The notes beneath the pieces are model-generated. The model did not search any database and was not told the origin of the DNA. It saw only the letters and a program-made list of their open reading frames with translations. A stretch of DNA of 64,000 nucleotides, taken from Sipunculus nudus (Eukaryota > Annelida > Sipuncula > Golfingiida > Sipunculidae). A program made the position numbers and the translations under genes. Each line of letters begins with the position of its first letter. Within the stretch, counting starts at the first letter, position 1. Location: the NCBI GenBank assembly GCA_026874595.1, contig CM049311.1:19712176-19776175 (forward strand), given 5' to 3'. Of this stretch, positions 35,690 to 47,205 are shown piece by piece.

Positions 35690-36570
35690 TGTACAGGTTA
35701 TCTGGAATGTAGTCGTTAGCATCTCTTACACTCAAAATCTCTTGCAGATGCTGAATTCTGAGGGTCTAAGCATCTGATGGCATCTGGCTTTAGGGTCAAG
35801 AAGATCAAAACTTGCCCATGTAGCAGTCACTGGCCATTTGCCGGCTGCCTCAAACAAATCAATCCCTTATATTTCATTTTCATCAAATAATCATAGAAAG
35901 GCACAATTTTTAATTGTAAAATGATTTGATCATGTCATAAAGTGCAAGTAAAACATTAATTATACTTAACCCTTTTAAAGGTGCCCATTCACCTACCTTT
36001 TAAAAAGAATTTATGTGATTTCTGGCTTCCTCTGTTTTTAAATAAATGATCTAAGAGTAATTCTGGTTATGAAAAAGTTCTTATAACGCCTCCGTGAAGG
36101 ATGTCTGAATTTGTTTATCAACAATGTGTTTGTGAACAAAACTCTGTTGACAAACAGGAAAAACATGTAACCTAAGGTGGTAGGTTGCGTAAATGCGGAG
36201 GTAGAAGGTCAAATGTTGCAAAACGCCATTTGCAAAGCTCTGGCTTATCTTAACTTGTCGCCAGATGTCCTTGACGAATTAGTTTTGATTATTTTGGCAA
36301 GGTGCCCACATAATATAAACACGTTGATATAAACAAAACAAGCAGCCTGTGTGTGGTGATATCAATATTTTCTGGCCTATTTTTATAATAGCTCCAAGGG
36401 ATTACCTTTAGTTTATTAAGGTCAGATAGGTGATTGGGCCCCTTTAAAATTTGACACATATCATCTCCCCTGGGGATGCTCTAAACTCAGATGGAACTCT
36501 TCAATATTTTGGTTTCAGAGTCCTGGACTTCAGATTCTCTTCCTATTGAAATTCCTGGCTGTATCAGTCA
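35690..36570 (+). repeat. Dispersed repeat X, copy split by a MITE
   Basis: Collinear with 16060-16480 but interrupted at 35977-36445 by a MITE. Flanking blocks GCCTCAAACAAATC (left) and AAAATTTGACAC, CTCTAAACTCAGATGG (right) match the intact copy. Confidence 0.65.
35977..36445 (+). mobile_element. MITE with AAAGGKGCCCAWTCACCTA termini
   Basis: Left AAAGGTGCCCATTCACCTAC is mirrored by right TAGGTGATTGGGCCCCTTT. It is 469 bp with no coding capacity. It shares its interior with 39176-39646 (same strand) and 61636-62099 (opposite strand). Nested in repeat X. Confidence 0.85.
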
Positions 36571-36781
36571 GTATCCACATAAAGACTCAGTTAATCATGT
36601 TAATGCTCATTTAATAAATGCATGTCTAGGCGACTCTGAAAGGCCAAGGTAACCACCAGGTTTTTGTCTGATGCTCAAAATTCTGTTTCACTGTTCTCAA
36701 TGTTGTGTCCCACTTTTGTCTTTGTTTGATTGGATTGGAATATTTTTTATCCAAACAATACTCTTTGTATGTGTATATATA

Positions 36782-37213
36782 TACTGTGGTTGCCTTTTTG
36801 TTTGTGAGGGTTTAAATTTCGCGATATTTGCGAATGGGAAATAATCACGAAAATGAAACCTTCGGGAATAATTGGCCAATTGAGTATGTCCTCCTTATTT
36901 AGTAAAACCAATACTTGTATGTGAATAGGTTAGACAGTGAGAACTTTTATAATAAATAACATGCAGGTATAGGGAAAACATTCCCTTAAATTTGAACTAA
37001 ACTATACCTGTGCTGCGTGTACAGGACCATCGTTATATGAGTAGAATATCACAAACTCATGACTTATTCTCATTTTATAATACTAACAGGTATGGCTTTA
37101 CTAAAGTTTTTATATAGGTTCTGGAGAGATCGCGAAAATGAAACCCTCGCGAATCATTCAAAATGGTGAAATCGCGAAATTTCAGCATCGCGAATATGAA
37201 GCCAACCACAGTA
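36782..37213. mobile_element. TA-flanked MITE, ACTGTGGTTGSCTT ends
   Basis: TACTGTGGTTGCC at the left mirrors GCCAACCACAGTA at the right. The interior has repeated CGCGAAA/TTTCGCG motifs. Related copies at 45728-46187 and 48224-48638. Confidence 0.7.
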
Positions 37214-37526
37214 ATTGTATGTAATTGTTAATAAAAAAGGAAACATAATTAAATCAATTATATAAGTAAACCGTATTTTCTAATCAATTATATAATCAAT
37301 TAATAGGCACAACACTACAATATATGTTAAATAGCTATATTATAAGTGACAAAAATTTGATATACTGTGGCTGAACTGACATAAACTCACTTACTTTTGT
37401 CATTTATGCACAGGAAGTAACATTCACAATCATGATGCAGTATATATCACCAAGCTTTAGGCCTAAATTGCAAAAGTTTTATGTTATTTATTTGGCATTT
37501 AATTAGGCATTTATTTGGCCTTAGAA

Positions 37527-38270
37527 GCTGAAGGGCTATTGTCATCGCCAATCTGTCTATCTGGCGTGTGTTAATTTTTACCTTGTGAGCAGGATATCTC
37601 AAAAAGGATTCAACGTAGGAATTTTATTTCTTCTGTGCAGTTGTATTTAAACAAAATTTTGGTCAAGTAAGAAGATTGGTGACCTTGACTTATTTTTAAC
37701 ATTTTAGAGGGAATTATAGAAAAAAATTTAGATGCTTATTTCTCAGGAACCACTGGGTGGATTGTTATGACAGCATGATTTTTAGGTTACCACCTCCCAT
37801 TACTGATTTTTTTTAAATTTTTATAGGATTTTTCAATTTTGGCCTTGTGAGCAGGATTTCTCAAAAAGTATTCAACACAGGAACTTCATTTCTTCAGTGC
37901 TGACACATTTAAACAAAATCTCAGTCAAGTTTGAAGATGGGTGACCTTGACCTACTTCTTAAGTTCACAGAGCTTATAATAGAAAAAAACTTAGGAGCTT
38001 ATTTCTCAGGAACCACTGGATGGATTGTTATGAAATGTAGAATGGTCATAGGCCTTGGTGATCTCTTAAGTGCTGCATGCCTTACAAAGACTAGGTGCCA
38101 GACTTGCAAAGTTACTACATACCTCTCTAGTTCCAATTCATCATCTGAACAAGATACATATGTGCAGATATACATCCATGTGAGAACAAATATTACATGA
38201 ATTATTCTTGTTACTGTTACCACCCATACTGCTCTTTTGGCCGAGGGCTTTTGTCAGCTTTTGCTGATTT
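37527..38270. repeat. Intronic element with a 262-bp internal tandem repeat
   Basis: CCTTGTGAGCAGGATWTCTCAAAAA recurs at 37581 and 37843, each followed by GGTGACCTTGACYTA and TTATTTCTCAGGAACCACTG. Non-coding and diverged. Confidence 0.65.
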
Positions 38271-38351
38271 CTAGTTTAATGTTATGGTATTTATATTTTG
38301 TTATTGTTTGTGAAATTGCATTCATTTAAGGATGGGTGACTTTTCTAGAGC

Positions 38352-38660
38352 CTGATTGGTAGTTTCTTATCACATGACTTAAAAGATATTTATTTCACTT
38401 AGATTTTATATATTGGTTGTTACTGATGAAGTGACATTCAACAAAAATCTGATAGGTTGCATTGTATCATGTGACCTGGAGAATTGGGAGTACATTTTAC
38501 TAAAAGCTTATTGGCTGCATCTTATCAGATGACTAGAGAGTAGATACACATTTAACAGAAATCTGATTGGTTTTATTTCATCAGGTGACCTAGAAAGGTG
38601 TTGTATATTTCATTATAAGCTGATTGGTTGTATTTTGTCAGGTGACCTGGAGAGTGGGCC
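38352..38660 (+). repeat. 57-bp minisatellite containing the exon 11 acceptor
   Basis: Units start CTGATTGG-like at 38449, 38507, 38563 and 38620 (two looser ones from 38352). Each ends in TATCA(G)GTGACCT(G/A)GAGA-like text. The last unit, TTTTGTCAGGTGACCTGGAG, is the real 3' splice site plus the first codons of exon 11. The copy at 38572-38590, TTATTTCATCAGGTGACCTA, is a near-perfect decoy acceptor. Confidence 0.8.
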
Positions 38661-38773
38661 GACATTGGTCACCAGCTCAGAGTGTCTGTATGAATTTAAA
38701 TGGTTCACGGCAGCAGCTTGTGTTCAAAAAGAAGTCCATGGTGACCACTGTAAAGTTCAGGATGAGGAAGCTG
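38642..38773 (+). CDS. IGF2R: CI-MPR exon 11: MRH domain 5, N-terminal part
   Basis: Residues 574-618. GDLES is identical to human GDLES, and [13 protein letters not shown] aligns with CFYEFEWHTAAAC. Acceptor TTGTCAG lies within a minisatellite; donor GTAAGA. Confidence 0.94.
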
Positions 38774-39175
38774 GTAAGAGATGCCGATAGCTGTCATCAT
38801 CCAATAATTTACATCTCCTGTACACATGAGATCAAATAATATATGTTTGAGTGTTTTTGCAATTCATGTATGTAATACTGATAAGCTTATTGATTATACT
38901 CGAATTATTTTGGAAAAAAAATGTATTTATATCAAAGATATTTTACTTTTGTGCAGTAAGCAAATTTCAGACCTATCCCAGAGTATTATTAGATCCTGAA
39001 AACTTACTTACTTTCATATGTTGTGGTGTCCTTTGTTTTCTCAATAAGACCAAATGACTTTGTTTGCTAGAAAGTATATATATATATATTGATAAGTATT
39101 GATAAACAGTTCACTTGCTATTTAGTAAAGAAGTATTTGGATTATTTACAAGCCATCTTTTATCAGTTAAACCCC

Positions 39176-39646
39176 AAAGGTGCCCAATCACCTACCTTTT
39201 GAAAAGAATTCTTGTGATTTCTGGCTTCCTCTGTGTATATATTAATGATCTAAGGGTAAGTTTGGTTGTGAAAATTTCTTATAAATCCTTCGTGAAGGAT
39301 GTGTGAACTTGTTTATCAACATCATGCTTGTAAACACAGCAATGTTGACAAATGGGACAAAAAAACATGTAACTTGAGGTGGTAGGTTGTATATATGTGG
39401 AGGTAGAAAGGTCACTTGTTGCAAAACGCCATATGCAAAGGTCTGGTTTATCATACTTGCTGCCAGATGCCCTTGTGGAATTTGTTTTTTATTATTTTGG
39501 CAGGCCCCCACATATTTTAAACATGTTGATATAAACAAAACAAGCAGCCTGTGTGTGGTGGTATCCACATTTTCTGGCCTATTTTTATGAAAGCTCAAAG
39601 GGATTATCCTTAATTATAAAAGTCAGATAGGTGATTAGGCCCCTTT
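39176..39646 (+). mobile_element. MITE with AAAGGKGCCCAWTCACCTA termini
   Basis: Left AAAGGTGCCCAATCACCTAC and right TAGGTGATTAGGCCCCTTT. 471 bp, about 85-90 percent like the copy at 35977 by eye, same orientation. Confidence 0.85.
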
Positions 39647-39750
39647 AATTAAATAGTAAATGTACATATACTTTGAGAATTAAGGGTTCTGAACTTCAGA
39701 TTTTGATACAAAAATGTAAATAGAGTTTTATATGCTTTGTATCTGTGCAG

Positions 39751-39934
39751 GTCTTTCATTTGACCTCAGCCCATTAACGAACACATCTGCAGACCAAGCT
39801 TACTACAAGCTTCGAGTGGCAAGAACCCATCATGATTATTATATCAACGTGTGTGACCGAGTACGAGGGTCACCATGTGATGACCCCAAACAGAATGACT
39901 CAGCAGTCTGTCAGCAGGACTTCCATGACCCAAA
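39751..39934 (+). CDS. IGF2R: CI-MPR exon 12: MRH domain 5, middle
   Basis: Residues 618-679. LSFDLSPLT aligns with human FSFDLSPLT; DYYINVCDRV aligns with DFYINVCGPV. AVCQQD supplies the sugar-contact Gln (residue 672). Acceptor CTGTGCAG, donor GTAAGT, phase 2. Confidence 0.94.
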
Positions 39935-41043
39935 GTAAGTAACGGCCATCTTGACATAAATATCATGAACATTGAGCCTGTGAATTGTGATAGGCCTTAG
40001 AATCAATTCAGTTATTGATTCTTTGCCTTTGTTTCAATTCTCAGTTCATTTATTATCTTGGTAGTGAATTTCAGACATTCTTTGAAATAACAGGAACTAT
40101 TTTATCACAATGGATGTTGGTTAGTTGCAGCAAGTAAATGAAATTGAAAATAGATCTAGGCCACATATATAAGATAAATAGCCTTGACATTTTGGCATGG
40201 ACAGCAAATTTGACAGCTCACAGAGGCCTTTTGGGTGATACATACAAAATAGATGAATCAGAATGAATTGATTTCATGATTCTGAATCAATTACAATTTA
40301 ATCAAGAGGTTGCATTTAAATGCACTGCATTGCTATACCCAAAATGATTGTGTGTATTTATGTGTATGAACTGTCTATGCTAGTTTTTCATTGGGTGTAC
40401 ATGTTGAAGTTAAAATGGAAATGGCAATACGTAATAAACAGCTGAGGTCATGTAGTTGGCTACATGTTGGCTACATGTTTCTGAGGTCAAATTTTGAGGA
40501 TTCACCATACAGGAATTTACAAAGAGCATTTGAAAACTTATAAAAAAATCTGATAATGTACATAAGGTCAGTCATTTATGTATAATTTACAGTTTTATTA
40601 AAGACAGTATCAGTCTTTTGCTTGAGGACTTTCAACTTCATTTGCATTCATTTTTTACTTATTAACTGTCACTTTTTAATGTGCCCTTAGTGTGCCCTTC
40701 CTAAAGCCTTCTTAATTTTTACAAGTAGAGTAATATAAACAAAGTCAAACATTTTTAAACAATTTTGTCTCAAGGTGTTTGGTTTATTACTGCCTGTGAG
40801 TATTATCAGCTTTAAAAGTAACAAGATTTTCATTGTTTGATTTCAATTTATAAGATATCATCTATCCATTTTTGGTTTAATAATCCATAATAGTCAGTTC
40901 TAATGAGTGTTGTTGGCCATGAACCACTGATGTGCCACATCCCTTTCCAGTGCATAATATCATATAAATCATATAAAGTCACAACTCACTGCAGACTTAA
41001 TGTGTTATTTTACATTAACTTTGTATTCACCACTCTATTACAG
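39935..41043. other. Intron 12
   Basis: AT-rich with no recognised element, RNA or gene. Confidence 0.5.
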
Positions 41044-41232
41044 GGTCAGGAAGAATGCTGGGAACAGGAATGAGACTCTCAGTTACTACAATGGGATACT
41101 CAAACTGCGTTACGAGAACGGAGATTTGTACTCCTCAAAAGTACCTCGTACCACAGAAATATCATTCATATGTAACAGAACAGCTGGCAAGGGGGCACCT
41201 GTGTTCTTGGATGAAACGGACCACACTTACAG
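41044..41232 (+). CDS. IGF2R: CI-MPR exon 13: MRH domain 5, C-terminal part
   Basis: Residues 679-742. LSYYNGILKLRYENGDLYSS aligns with human LSYYDGMIQL and on. The usual Cys of this strand is absent (DLY for human TPY), and its partner is absent in DETDHTY, exactly as in vertebrate domain 5. Arg714, Glu736 and Tyr741 complete the sugar-binding set. Sequons NET and NRT. Confidence 0.94.
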
Positions 41233-41896
41233 GTAATATGGTTAATTGTGTTATTAATGGCTTTAGTTACACATTTCTTGGAAATAATCATATAAATAAA
41301 ATATCTGAATTGTTATGTTGCAATTAATTTTCAGTCTTATGAAATGTTTTGTTCTGAAATAATGTTATTTTGTGAATTGAAAATATACCTTAATGTATTA
41401 CCAGTAGTATTAATACATTTTAATTTGTAACTGGCATATTTGGCAGAAATAGACAAAAAACAATTGTATATGTGTTACAGCTGTCTTCGACAGAGGAAAA
41501 CATTCATTCTTTGTGCTTTGAAATATTTTCCTAGCCAATATGTGAATGGATTTATAAAGCTTTATTCTTTATTTTTTCAACTCTGAAACTGTGGAACACC
41601 AAACAATATTGATCTTAAACTTTTTTTATAGATATAAAAACAGCCAGTGTTGAAATGCAGTATTTTTTTTTTAGTTTATTAGTTGTAAGACCTTCCATTC
41701 TTCATCAATTAATGAAAATTATGTATATATCCTAAATTTGGTACATGAATCACTTTACATATTTGTGTTTGTATCTGACAATTTTATAATTTGTTGTTTT
41801 TCACCAATCACTTGGCATTATAATTGTGAAGCACGACAAACCAATGTTGTTCTATGGGTCTGAGACCTATAAACCTCAATTTGTTCATGCTTTCAG
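41233..41896. other. Intron 13
   Basis: AT-rich with no recognised feature. Confidence 0.5.
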
Positions 41897-41989
41897 TTTC
41901 AAGTGGGAGACAATGTATGCCTGTCCTTCAGTCCAGGTGGAATGTACATTCACAGACGACAAGACCGGTCAGCAGTATGACTTGTCACA
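41897..41989 (+). CDS. IGF2R: CI-MPR exon 14: MRH domain 6, N-terminal part
   Basis: Residues 742-773. FKWETMYACPS aligns with human FRWYTSYACPE, VECTFTD with LECVVTD, and QQYDLS with EQYDLS. At 93 nt this is one of the shortest exons; phases 2/2. Confidence 0.93.
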
Positions 41990-43063
41990 GTATGTGCCTC
42001 ATGAATATTCATCTCTGTTATAGTAATAACATAGTCAATTATTACCATATGTATTTAAAAGGCCAGGCATGGGCAGGTGTCCTGTATTTTTATAACATTA
42101 TTTTTTTTATAACATTTTTCATCTCATTTGTCCACTTGTGTGACTGTCTATCTGTGTATTATTCATGCTCTTTTGCATGCATTATTTCAAGAACCATAAA
42201 AGCATTTGCAATGAGAATTTTATTGAAGATTGACACCCATGTGAGGATTTGCTTTACCAGATTTCAGACCCATCAGACATACAAAATAGCAACCAGAAAG
42301 CTTTCATAGAACTCCCACTGTGCCGATTTCCTCTAGATTGATTCGAGCAATTGCATTGAATATTTAATGAAGATTGACACCCATGTGTTGATATATGTGC
42401 TTTCAGTTATTGTAATTACATGGTTATTAAATCACCTGGGTTTTTTTGCCCCCTGCATCCTATGAAGGAACGGGAGACATTGATTTTGGTCTGTCTGTAT
42501 GTCCCTCTGTCTGTCTGTCCGTCAGGTGTTCATTTCAGTGCGATAACTTTCCATAATATTATCCAATTTCATTCAAATTTGGGTCACTGATTGCTCTTAT
42601 GCATACCTTGGTTGGGATTGGTTTTAGGAGTGTCTGTCTGAAAATTTATTCTCACCAGCTCCAAAAAACCGGGGCACCATGAAAACTAAAACAGAGCCAG
42701 TATGACATGTGAAGACCTCTTCAGGCCAACTTAAAAACTAAAACACATTGATAGGGCAAGCATGAAAGACAACAAGAGGCAGAAGTGGAGGATGTAAATT
42801 CCACAAATTTGCTTGTTTAACCTTTATTCTCTGATTTTCTGTATGTAGAAAAGTTTGTAAAAATAAATGAAATGAAAATATCAGCCTTCCTGCTCCTTTG
42901 AAGAGTCAGTTATGAAAATGAATCTTGCTCTCAACATTGATTTATAATGTGCTGCTTTCCATATTTGCTCAAACAAAATTAGGCATCAGTGTAATTAAAT
43001 CTGTCTTAATATGTACATCATAACAGGGTGAGTATAAGCACAGTTTGTTTTCATCACCTCCAG
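41990..43063. other. Intron 14
   Basis: Holds the CTGTCTGTCC-type repeat at 42451-42820. Elsewhere AT-rich with nothing recognised. Confidence 0.5.
42451..42820 (+). mobile_element. GTCTGTCTGTCC repeat element, copy 1
   Basis: Collinear with 57133-57580. Shared blocks include GGGAGACATTGATTTTGGTC, CTGTCTGTCTGTCC, TATTATCCAATTTCATTCA, GCATACCTTGGTTG, GTGTCTGTCTGAAAATTTAT and AACAAGAGGCAGAAG. Non-coding. Confidence 0.7.
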
Positions 43064-43220
43064 ACTTATTCTTGAAGACAAGAACTGGGTTGGAGAGCAG
43101 AAAGGGGACACAAACACAAAGTTTTATATCAATGTCTGCCGCCAGGTGGCACCAGTGGCAGCAGGTGATGGATGTGACATTTTTGCATCTGCTTGCTCGA
43201 CAGAATTCAGTGATGGCAAG
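43064..43220 (+). CDS. IGF2R: CI-MPR exon 15: MRH domain 6, middle
   Basis: Residues 773-825. NWVGEQKG and FYINVCRQVAP align with the human NWYAMDNSG and YYINVCRPLNP. SACSTE has Ser in place of the sugar-contact Gln. Acceptor CACCTCCAG, donor GTTTGT, phase 0 end. Confidence 0.92.
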
Positions 43221-43824
43221 GTTTGTGCATTTTTTGCTTGTGTTTCCTGATATTGGGAATATTTGTTTTTGTATGCTTTATTGACCACATGAATACTTGT
43301 AAGCATGGCTCTCATAGATTACTGGATGAAAGCCAACTTGTACGCAATACAGCTAATGACTTGTTACCTTTAACGACAGATTTTCAGTTTGGTTTGTGAG
43401 TTCACATGTATTCCTTTGTGTTAATTCATCACTTGTAGCCTAATGTTAAGATTATCAGCTCTTTACCACAATATCAGTGCAACAGGATGGACAACCATTG
43501 CAGTACAGTCCCTTGTATGGCTTGTATCACTACTCAGGATTACCATCCCAATATAGATGCCCACCGAGTTGTGTATTCATGGCTAGTTTGTCCTAGGACC
43601 AAAATACTGTCATCTTAATGGGATGGTTTTGGTAGTTGGGTGGTGGTCAGGTGAGCTTTCTCTTAATTTTTTAAGGACTTCATAAATGAAACAAGTGTTG
43701 TACATCGCCTTTTACTGATGTGCATTTTATGATCTGTACAAACATGTTTGATCTGTATTTATGTTTATTGATTAGGTAATTACTTTATTTCCATCTTTCT
43801 GTGCATTAGTTCAATAATTTGCAG
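43221..43824. other. Intron 15
   Basis: No recognised feature. Confidence 0.5.
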
Positions 43825-43989
43825 GAAAAGATCAAAGTTGGGAACTTGGGGGAAACAAAAACTGGACCAACCAAGATGGCTGATGGACGCTTGGTGTTAC
43901 ATTACACAGGTGGCGCTGCCTGCACTGATGACTCCGGGAAGAAGACAACCTACTCCACCAGGATTATCTTATCCTGTCCAAGTGGAAAA
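43825..43989 (+). CDS. IGF2R: CI-MPR exon 16: MRH domain 6, C-terminal part
   Basis: Residues 826-880. VGNLGETKTGP aligns with human ISNLGMAKTGP, and KKTTYSTRIILSC with RQTTYTTRIHLVC. The Arg that binds sugar is Tyr here (8 before the last Cys), so domain 6 is non-binding. Both splice sites are phase 0 (GCAG, GTGAGT). Confidence 0.93.
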
Positions 43990-44535
43990 GTGAGTCTCTC
44001 TGAGTATTTTCATCTCGGCCAAGGAGGGCTATGTTTATATCTGTGTTTGCTTGTTTATTTGGATTATTAGTTAAAGAATGATTTAAAAAATAATTTTGAT
44101 ATCGGAAAAGAAGCTATAGAATTTTTTGGTTTATTTCAATACATATTGGCATATATTTACATTTCTCCCAACTCCCAAGCCTTGGTCTCACAAGGAGAAT
44201 CCAGTGATATGACAGGGTCAGCTGTCCCAGCTGTGTCACCTGGGATACAATACAATTAGTAAAAAGAAAACTAGGTTAGAGTGGTAAAATTTATACATAC
44301 ATTTTCTTCAAAATAAAATATAATGAAGAAGTTTATAAAAAGGAACTTGGTTTGAGTTCTTGATTTTATGCACAAATTTTCTTTTTTCATCTTCACAAAA
44401 TAAAATTGAAAGGGAAACATTTGTTCAGCAGAAAACTAGGTCAGAGTAATTAAATTTATTCATGTGTTTTCTTTTATATATCTTCACAAGTTTAAAAAAG
44501 AAAAAAAATTGAATTTCCAAACTTCTATATTCTAG
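43990..44535. other. Intron 16
   Basis: AT-rich with no recognised feature. Confidence 0.5.
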
Positions 44536-44763
44536 GATTCTGTATACAAGAGCCCAGTGTACAAGGAGCTCAGTAACAACTGTGAGTATGTGTTTGAGTG
44601 GAGCACACCAGCAGCTTGTCCTAAAAACGTGGAGGTGACCGGTGACTGTATACTCCATGACCCCAGTTCCCCCTACTCCATCAACCTGAATCCCCTGAGG
44701 AAGAAAGCTCCCAGTGGATACTACGCCGTAAAGGTACCAGGAACACCACCTGTTGATTTTCAG
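44536..44763 (+). CDS. IGF2R: CI-MPR exon 17: MRH domain 7, N-terminal part
   Basis: Residues 881-956. NCEYVFEWSTPAACPKN aligns with human ECVVSFLWNTEAACPIQ, and YSINLNPLR with FVFNLNPLN. Ends phase 0 at DFQ. Acceptor ATTCTAG, donor GTGAGC. Confidence 0.93.
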
Positions 44764-44965
44764 GTGAGCTATTGTAATACTAATTCTTGTTAATTTTCAT
44801 TGATATTTAAGTATATTTAAGCGCCCTATCAGAGAGCTTATTGTTTAAATGGATTGGCATCTACGTCAGCACTTTTTAAATGCTTATATATCCTACATGC
44901 TGGCAGCTATAAATATTTTATCATAACTCTGTATTATTGAGGAAAAAAAATGTTTCCTGGTGCTG

Positions 44966-45640
44966 TTACCTTGACTTATGCTCTTAAGATCAAGTCACTG
45001 TAGACTTTGGGCATGATTTGTTCATTTGCATGTTAGCATCAAGGGTTTTTATTGGATTTTGTTAAAATTTAGTTGAAGGCATCTACTAATGACTCTCTCA
45101 AACTTATTAACTTTTGTTTGACCTTGACCCATATCTGCGCAATTTGTCAGCATTTTGTCATTTTCATCAATGACTAAATATGATAAAAAAAACAGCTAAG
45201 GTGTCATACTGTCAAATATTTTCTTATAGCAATATTGCATCGTACTTATTCGATTCTACATAGATTTCTGAAATTAGGTCACTCTGATATAATTTTCCCA
45301 CGAAACTAAGTCAGACAGCGTGCTTATGTAAATGCTTTTGTCTCCTCTATTATTCATCAGAATTGGACCAAACCATGCATTATTCATCAGTTCGAGTAAT
45401 AGTAACCATTTTGCTTATGACCTTGACTTAAGCTTTCATGGTCAGGTCACTGTAGACTTTGGACATCGTTTGTTTGTTACCACAGTAGCACCAAGGGTTT
45501 TGATTGGATTTTGTTCTCATTTAGTGGAAAGCATCGACTAAAGAATCTTTCAACCTGATCAACTTTTGGTAGACCTTGACCCATATTTGCGCAATTTATT
45601 AGTACTTTTGCATTTTCAACAATGACTAAATGTCATAAAA
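44966..45640 (+). repeat. Two-copy repeat in intron 17
   Basis: Segments from 44966 and 45420 share CCTTGACTTA, AGGTCACTGTAGACTTTGG, GGTTTTxATTGGATTTTGTT, GACCTTGACCCATATxTGCG and TCAxCAATGACTAAATxT. Period about 450 bp; diverged; non-coding. Confidence 0.65.
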
Positions 45641-45727
45641 AGTGGTCTTGATATGATTTCCTGAAATTATGAGACCATTGGGTGCTTCATGTATTTGCAT
45701 GCAAATACAGCTTTATTTAGTTATTTA

Positions 45728-46187
45728 TACTTTGGCTGCCTTTTGGTTTGCGAGGGGTTCAAATTCGCAATATTCACAAATGCAAAAGTATCATAAAAAT
45801 GGAACCTTCATGATATGAGGACCCATAGTTGAAGGCCAGTTGAAATTGAATACATTGGTATTATAAATAGTATGTTACCAACAGATCAGAAATAGCTAAT
45901 GTTCATGATATCATATCTTCTAGTTATTTGTCCATGAATAATGTGTTTCTATATGTTTGTTAACGAAAATTCATTTCCTCTCGTTCAGTATTCCCTTGGA
46001 ACCCTGTCAAACTCTTTAAGATTTTGCACACATACTGTTTAATATAAATAATTGTGTTTAGATATAGTCTTCATGGATTACTGTATGGTGAGATCATGAA
46101 CATGGAACCCTTACAAAATACTTAGAAAGTAAAAATTGAGGAATTTTTATCCCATAAAATATGATAAATATGAAGCCAATCACAGTA
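45728..46187. mobile_element. TA-flanked MITE, related to 36782-37213
   Basis: TACTTTGGCTGCCTTTTGG at the left and GAAGCCAATCACAGTA at the right. The interior matches the 36782 copy (TGCGAGG, AAATTCGC, AATGGAACC). Confidence 0.6.
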
Positions 46188-46387
46188 TATATATGATATG
46201 CCATTGTCAGTATTACATTATCCAATATAATATTATGATTTTTTGCATGCGGCAAACATCTCTAACATAGATGATAAAATGTTTGGTCTCTCTGATGACA
46301 GAGTGTATTATGAAAGCTCAGGTCCATCTGCCAGACAGCCATCTTGGAATTCCTCTCTTGTGATTATTATATTTGTCTCTTCTGCAG

Positions 46388-46547
46388 ATCAACATCTGCG
46401 GGCCTGTTAAGGGAACTTGTGGAGCAGATGCTGGAGCCTGTCAGGTTAACGGGGTTAACTACAAATACAGTAACTCCAACTGGAATCTGGTAGGAAATCG
46501 ACAGGTCGATGTCACCTACACGGCTGGTCAGCTGGTTGAATCAACAG
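46388..46547 (+). CDS. IGF2R: CI-MPR exon 18: MRH domain 7, middle
   Basis: Residues 957-1010. INICGPVKGTCGADAGACQV aligns with the human FNVCGTMPVC region. Gln follows GAC, but the matching Arg is missing in exon 19, so the sugar site is incomplete. The strand that normally carries a Cys (YTAGQLVEST) has none, as in vertebrate domain 7. Confidence 0.9.
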
Positions 46548-46902
46548 GTACGAAACCGGTGTAATGTAGGTGTTTCTGTTTGCATGTGCACGGGAGAGAG
46601 TTTGATAGAGACCTTGGAATTTTGAGACAGAAAGAGTTCATGAGAGCGTAGTTGAGAAATGAAAATTGGTCATATAATTTTTCAGCTGGCTATATTTGTC
46701 AGTGCCTCTGACCACAGGATGAGTAGATTGTTTATTTAAATATGAACAAAGAATTCAAAGGAAGCACTTTGATGTACAATGCATTGATCTACTGAACAAA
46801 ACTTTGACCAATATTAAGTGAAAACTGAACTTTTCCTGTCAAGCCATAAAACAATATGCAGAATTTTAAACATATTAACATATTTCATACTTTTAATTTC
46901 AG

Positions 46903-47205
46903 GCAAATTTCCAAAAATCACAGTGGAAATAATATGTAATAAAACTGTGGTCAATGCGACGATGGAGTTCTCCAGCAAAGAAGATGGTGACTACACATTC
47001 CGTTTGGCCACCCCCATTGTGTGCGAGCCTGCCCCTGTGGAATGTGACTTCTACAGTGCCAGTGGTGAACATTATGACCTGAGCCCGCTCGCCAGAACTA
47101 TTGGAAACTGGGAAATCCCGGACACAAGATTCAACCAAAAACACCTGAAATATTACATCAACATATGCAGACCTCTCAACCCAGTTCAAAATAGAAGTTG
47201 TGAAG
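46903..47205 (+). CDS. IGF2R: CI-MPR exon 19: end of domain 7 and MRH domain 8, N-terminal part
   Basis: Residues 1010-1111 in one 303-nt exon. Domain 7 ends at ITVEIIC. Domain 8 starts YTFRLATPIVCEPAPVEC, aligning with human YFEFETALACVPSPVDC; the leading Cys is absent in both. YDLSPL and YYINICRPLNPV follow (human FYLSVCNPLPYI). Sequons NKT and NAT. Donor GTTATT. Confidence 0.93.
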
